Assembly (NCBI RefSeq): GCF_949628265.1
Contig: NC_088786.1
Coordinates: 27,301,681-27,365,680, forward strand
Reading direction: 5' to 3'
Length of the DNA: 64,000 nucleotides
From: Cloeon dipterum
Lineage: Eukaryota; Arthropoda; Insecta; Ephemeroptera; Baetidae
This document shows, piece by piece, positions 61,401-64,000 of this stretch. Under the pieces are notes generated by a model that was given only the letters and a program-made list of their open reading frames with translations, searched no databases and had not been told where the DNA came from. The translations under genes and the position numbers were made by a program. The first letter of the stretch is position 1, and the number at the start of each line of letters is the position of its first letter.

Positions 61401-64000
61401 CGCTGCAGCCCCCGGCCTAATCTGCCCACGCAAACAGCCATGCAGTGGACGGCCGGTATTCCTGCGCGCAAAGTGGCCGATTGGAAGTGCGTTTATGTTC
61501 ACGCCCGACCGTCTAGTGTAAACACGATTACGGTCGAACTGCATGTTTGGTTGCCCAACAACCGATGACCTGCCGCTTCCTTCCCACCGTGCGATCACTC
61601 GCATGTTCCCATGTGTCTCTGCGTAAATGTTGGCTTACCAACCGCAGAGCATAACTCATGACAGAGATGACCTGTCAGTAAGTTAGTTGTCTCTGATCGC
61701 GTTTACAATTGATGCATATGTATCACTTTTATTTATTAAAAACTTAATTAAAACGGGGTAACCAATAAAGAAAATTGGAATTTATTTGTTACTCTATACT
61801 TATGATCATATAATACACTTTTATTAACGTATTTTGATCTGCCTTCCAAACCAACTCAAAATGCTATAAAATACGTTCTTTTCGAGGGATAACACGTCTA
61901 AATTTCAGAGCTCGTAATTTTTACCCCATATCTGGTCAGGAACCATAAAAAAGCACTGGCCCAAATTTCTATAGAAGCTCTTTGTGCGTATGTAAACTTG
62001 CTCAGCTTCACGCAGTGTGGAGAACGGTCGAGATTATCTGGCAGTGAATCGATTCGACAAAGGTTCTACGGAAAATTCACTCGTAGAAAGGGTGCATCAG
62101 CGTGCTCATCGCCGTCCACGCTTCGGCAAGACTTAATTTTTCGCTCGATTGCCCCTGACTGTGAGCAAAGGCTGCGCTTCCTTCGCAAAATTTATTACCC
62201 CTCCTCTCAGGCGAAACAAAAGTGTGCCGGCCGCGATTCTCGGGCTCGCGTGTAATTACTGATTGCAAATTGTTTCTCACGATCCGCAAACTCATCAGCC
62301 TTGGAATTCTTGTTGATTGATTGTTTTGCTGATGGAACGTGAGAGCATCTTCTAAAGTATTAAAGTAATCAGATTTTGATAATATACGGCCTGAAAAACC
62401 AACCGAAAGTTAGAAAACGAAATATTGGGTTTAGTTTAAAAGACCCCACGTAGCAAAGAAAGTTATACTACGAGCACCAAGTGCTTGCAAAATGAATAAA
62501 TTAAACAAAACCAAAAACGTGTATTTAACAATCGGAATAATGCAAAAATTACAGTTACAGAATTAAGGAGAAAATAAAACATCGCTCTAGTAAAATCTTT
62601 CCTGTTTAGGTTGAAAAACGATAGAATCTTCCAAAAATGAGAGTGAAGTTAACAGTTTGTCCTCTCATAGTTAAATGTTTAAAAAAAGCATTTTCCTCAT
62701 TTTCTTGGCAGGTGTCACCCATCGCTATGATTTACATAAAAAGGGCTGAAAATGGCTGACTTATTATTTTATTTACATTCAGATATATGACAAACAGCAA
62801 ACAGATCGAAATGCAATAAAGCGGCAAACGAATGGACTCATCTGCGATTCCGCCGTGATTATATATTTATGTGGAGAAATATCGCGTGCCTGCTTGACAT
62901 TAGCTCGTGAACGCGGTGAGCGACGATGTGAGAGACACGAGAGAGTGAAAATCGTGGTCTTGCACAAAAGAGGCGCATAGAGCTCGCAGGACCATAAATG
63001 AAACTCGCAGGCAAAGTTCGCCCCAGCAGCTGTGGTTTCACGGGGGCGCGCCGAATGTGAAATTATGCGCAATTGTTACATCGCTCGGTGTTTGCTTGCT
63101 CGATCGGAGCCGTAAAGGGCCGGAAAGGTGCAGTGGGTGCGCGCGAATTAATTAAGATTCGATTCGAACGGCAGCAGCCAATTGGCGGCTCGCTCTCGTC
63201 TATGCACCCGTCAATATTGGCTTGATTGAAGTGAGGCTGGCTGCTGGACCGCGCATTGTGTTTGCAAACCTCTTCAGTCCCTTTGTTGCTCACGCCGGGG
63301 CTCACGTCGGCAGCGTGTATTAAAATATTGTGCACGGCAGTCAGATATGCTTGATGAATATCAACAGTTCCACTGCAGCGCTGGCAATTCGCATTCATTG
63401 GCCAGCACTCGAGGGGGTCGTTCAGTGTTTGCAGTTCAGGGACGTTTTCAATATTATGCCTCTTTGGAAATGCAATAAACTGGAGCGCCGGGAACCCTGT
63501 ATTTGAATAGCCACGTTTTCTATATGGAACGTTTGTTTTACTTTTGAAACCACTTTTAAGTTGTTGTTTCTAGTGCAAACTTCAGGCAAACGACGACGCT
63601 CTACTTTACAGTTGAATGCTTTGGCTTACTTTAAAGTATGCTATGGAGTTTCAGTTTAAATAAAACGTGCAGCAATTGCAGCTTGAATTAAAGAGCGCAT
63701 GTTTTGACTAAATTGATTTCAATTTAGTGTGTTTTATTGGGAAAACGTAACAAGTTCAACCAATTCAGAGAAGGATTAGATTGAAGTTCGTTTATTAGCG
63801 GCTTCTTTTCATTTCTCATTATTAGACTATTAAATTTCAGGCTACATAAATTAAAAAATTCTGTGAGATTTAATAAAAAAAAAGAACACAGTTATTCAAT
63901 AGCAAATTTTTGTAGTCAAAGGAGCCGGTTTGCGTGAGATCGAGAGGAAAATTTTCCACAGAGATATCAAATTCAATTTTTAATAATTTCAAATAATTGC

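Larger units (their letters stand above)
49934..64000. other. About 14 kb with no convincing conserved gene
   Basis: After the PAPLA1-like 3' UTR (to about 50230) I recognise no conserved protein, tRNA or rRNA. GC-richer islands alternate with AT-rich stretches: about 50440-50700, 51020-53150, 54500-55300, 56080-56660, 59640-60050, 60660-61620 and 61980-62280, plus 62880-63460. These may be regulatory DNA or belong to introns of genes whose exons lie outside. Weak candidates inside are listed separately (53371-53697, 57918-58418). Confidence 0.5.

Overview
This is a 64 kb stretch of arthropod, very probably insect, nuclear DNA. The genes have many exons with GT-AG introns, the shortest about 54-57 bp. 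The DNA is AT-rich, and the window includes a snakeskin (Ssk) gene, a smooth septate junction family known from arthropods. The order of insect cannot be told from the sequence. I rebuilt gene models by hand from splice sites and codon phase. Each of the five complete coding chains sums to a multiple of three with no internal stop.

Layout from left to right. (1) 1-1803, minus: an epsin (liquid facets) gene, cut by the left edge, with an ENTH domain, two tiny exons and two ubiquitin-interacting motifs. (2) 4278-16683, plus: a 16-exon tandem-domain tyrosine phosphatase with a 7.7 kb first intron. Both PTP domains have lost the WPD aspartate, and the second has also lost the catalytic cysteine. 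(3) 17417-18580, minus: snakeskin, convergent with the phosphatase. (4) 19370-24426, plus: a membrane-anchored M13 (neprilysin-like) metallopeptidase whose Ser/Thr-rich stalk is built from seven consecutive symmetric phase-1 mini-exons. (5) 25018-30900, minus: a secreted serpin fused behind a very long Thr-rich mucin-like region, coded mostly by one 4.4 kb exon, with a probable non-coding first exon near 37.25 kb. (6) 40104-49933, plus: a DDHD phospholipase of the SEC23IP/PAPLA1 type with a 3.3 kb Pro/Gln-rich exon full of a recurring F-[FYLI]-[ND]-P motif. (7) 49934-64000: about 14 kb with no convincing conserved gene, only weak candidate small genes.

The most unusual DNA structure is a spacer-free, near-perfect palindrome of about 206 bp at 39585-39790, roughly 310 bp upstream of the PAPLA1-like start codon. 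No prokaryotic-style system, CRISPR array, tRNA, rRNA or intact transposon was seen. The genes are not one pathway. Epsin (endocytosis) and the SEC23IP-like lipase (ER exit and lipid metabolism) are trafficking genes, while Ssk, the M13 peptidase and the mucin-serpin act at the membrane or outside the cell.
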